5,942 nucleotides of DNA from Hyphomicrobiales bacterium (lineage in GTDB: Bacteria; Pseudomonadota; Alphaproteobacteria; Rhodobacterales; Rhodobacteraceae), in NCBI GenBank assembly GCA_003558415.1, contig PWLT01000047.1, positions 1-5,942 on the forward strand. Direction: 5' to 3'. How positions within the stretch are numbered: position 1 is the first letter of the stretch; each line of letters begins with the position of its first letter. Under the pieces are notes generated by a model, which had not been told where the DNA came from, ran no database searches, and was given only the letters and a program-made list of their open reading frames with translations. Positions 5,898-5,942 of the stretch are shown in pieces. The translations under genes were made by a program, and so were the position numbers.

Positions 5898-5902
5898 TCT
5901 CC
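5898..5902 (-). promoter_or_regulatory. Shine-Dalgarno of rpmJ
   Basis: On the - strand GGAGA precedes the rpmJ ATG by 5 bases and supports the 41-residue start over the in-frame ATG four codons upstream, whose last base is part of this site. Further upstream, 5911-5924 can fold as a small GC hairpin (GGCGC / GCGCC with a 4-base loop). No -35/-10 pair can be recognised in the 50 bases available. Confidence 0.65.
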
Positions 5903-5942
5903 ATCTCTGCGGCGCGCGTGCGCCCTGAATTCGGATGCCCTC

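Noticed and set aside
5632..5928. 98-codon + strand and 79-codon - strand (5508-5747) open frames around the convergent region
   Set aside because: The + frame runs antisense through rpmJ and the - frame covers only hairpin-rich intergenic DNA. Neither has a ribosome-binding site or recognisable protein features.

Overview
The window is dense, high-G+C DNA whose genes strongly prefer G or C at third codon positions. It carries a branched-chain-amino-acid-type (Peripla_BP_6 / LivF) ABC transport module, a PaaK-like adenylate-forming enzyme, an exported caspase-fold protein with peptidoglycan-binding domains, and a ribosomal protein L36 gene of the 41-residue, cysteine-poor type. Together these suggest an alphaproteobacterium, most likely of the Rhodobacteraceae/Roseobacter kind. 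That assignment rests on recalled protein character and gene content, not on a database comparison.

Layout on the + strand: (1) 29-1318, a secreted periplasmic solute-binding protein behind a strong Shine-Dalgarno; (2) 1319-1435, an intergenic gap filled by two perfect hairpins in tandem; (3) 1436-2260, a LivF-type ABC ATPase; (4) 2331-3575, a PaaK-like acyl/aryl-CoA ligase family member whose canonical P-loop (A3) motif is replaced; (5) 3610-5511, a 633-residue exported protein with a degenerate caspase-like domain, five 38-residue helical repeats and two peptidoglycan-binding domains. Then comes a convergent intergenic region (5512-5766) with several hairpins, and on the - strand rpmJ (5767-5892). 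The last 50 bases are the rpmJ leader.

The first three genes probably form the 3' part of a longer operon. A binding protein and one ATPase need two permeases, and usually a second ATPase (LivG), and these are not in the window. The expected place for them is upstream of base 1. The likely logic is capture of a carboxylic acid, perhaps aromatic, in the periplasm, ATP-driven import, and activation to an adenylate or CoA thioester by the neighbouring ligase. The substrate cannot be read from the sequence. The pseudo-caspase gene starts only 34 bases after the ligase stop with no visible terminator, so it may be co-transcribed, although its predicted envelope role is not obviously related.

The items most worth a second look are the cysteine-free pseudo-caspase with its interrupted repeat array, the altered A3 motif of the ligase, and the double hairpin between the binding protein and the ATPase. 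No mobile elements, CRISPR arrays or tRNA/rRNA genes were seen.
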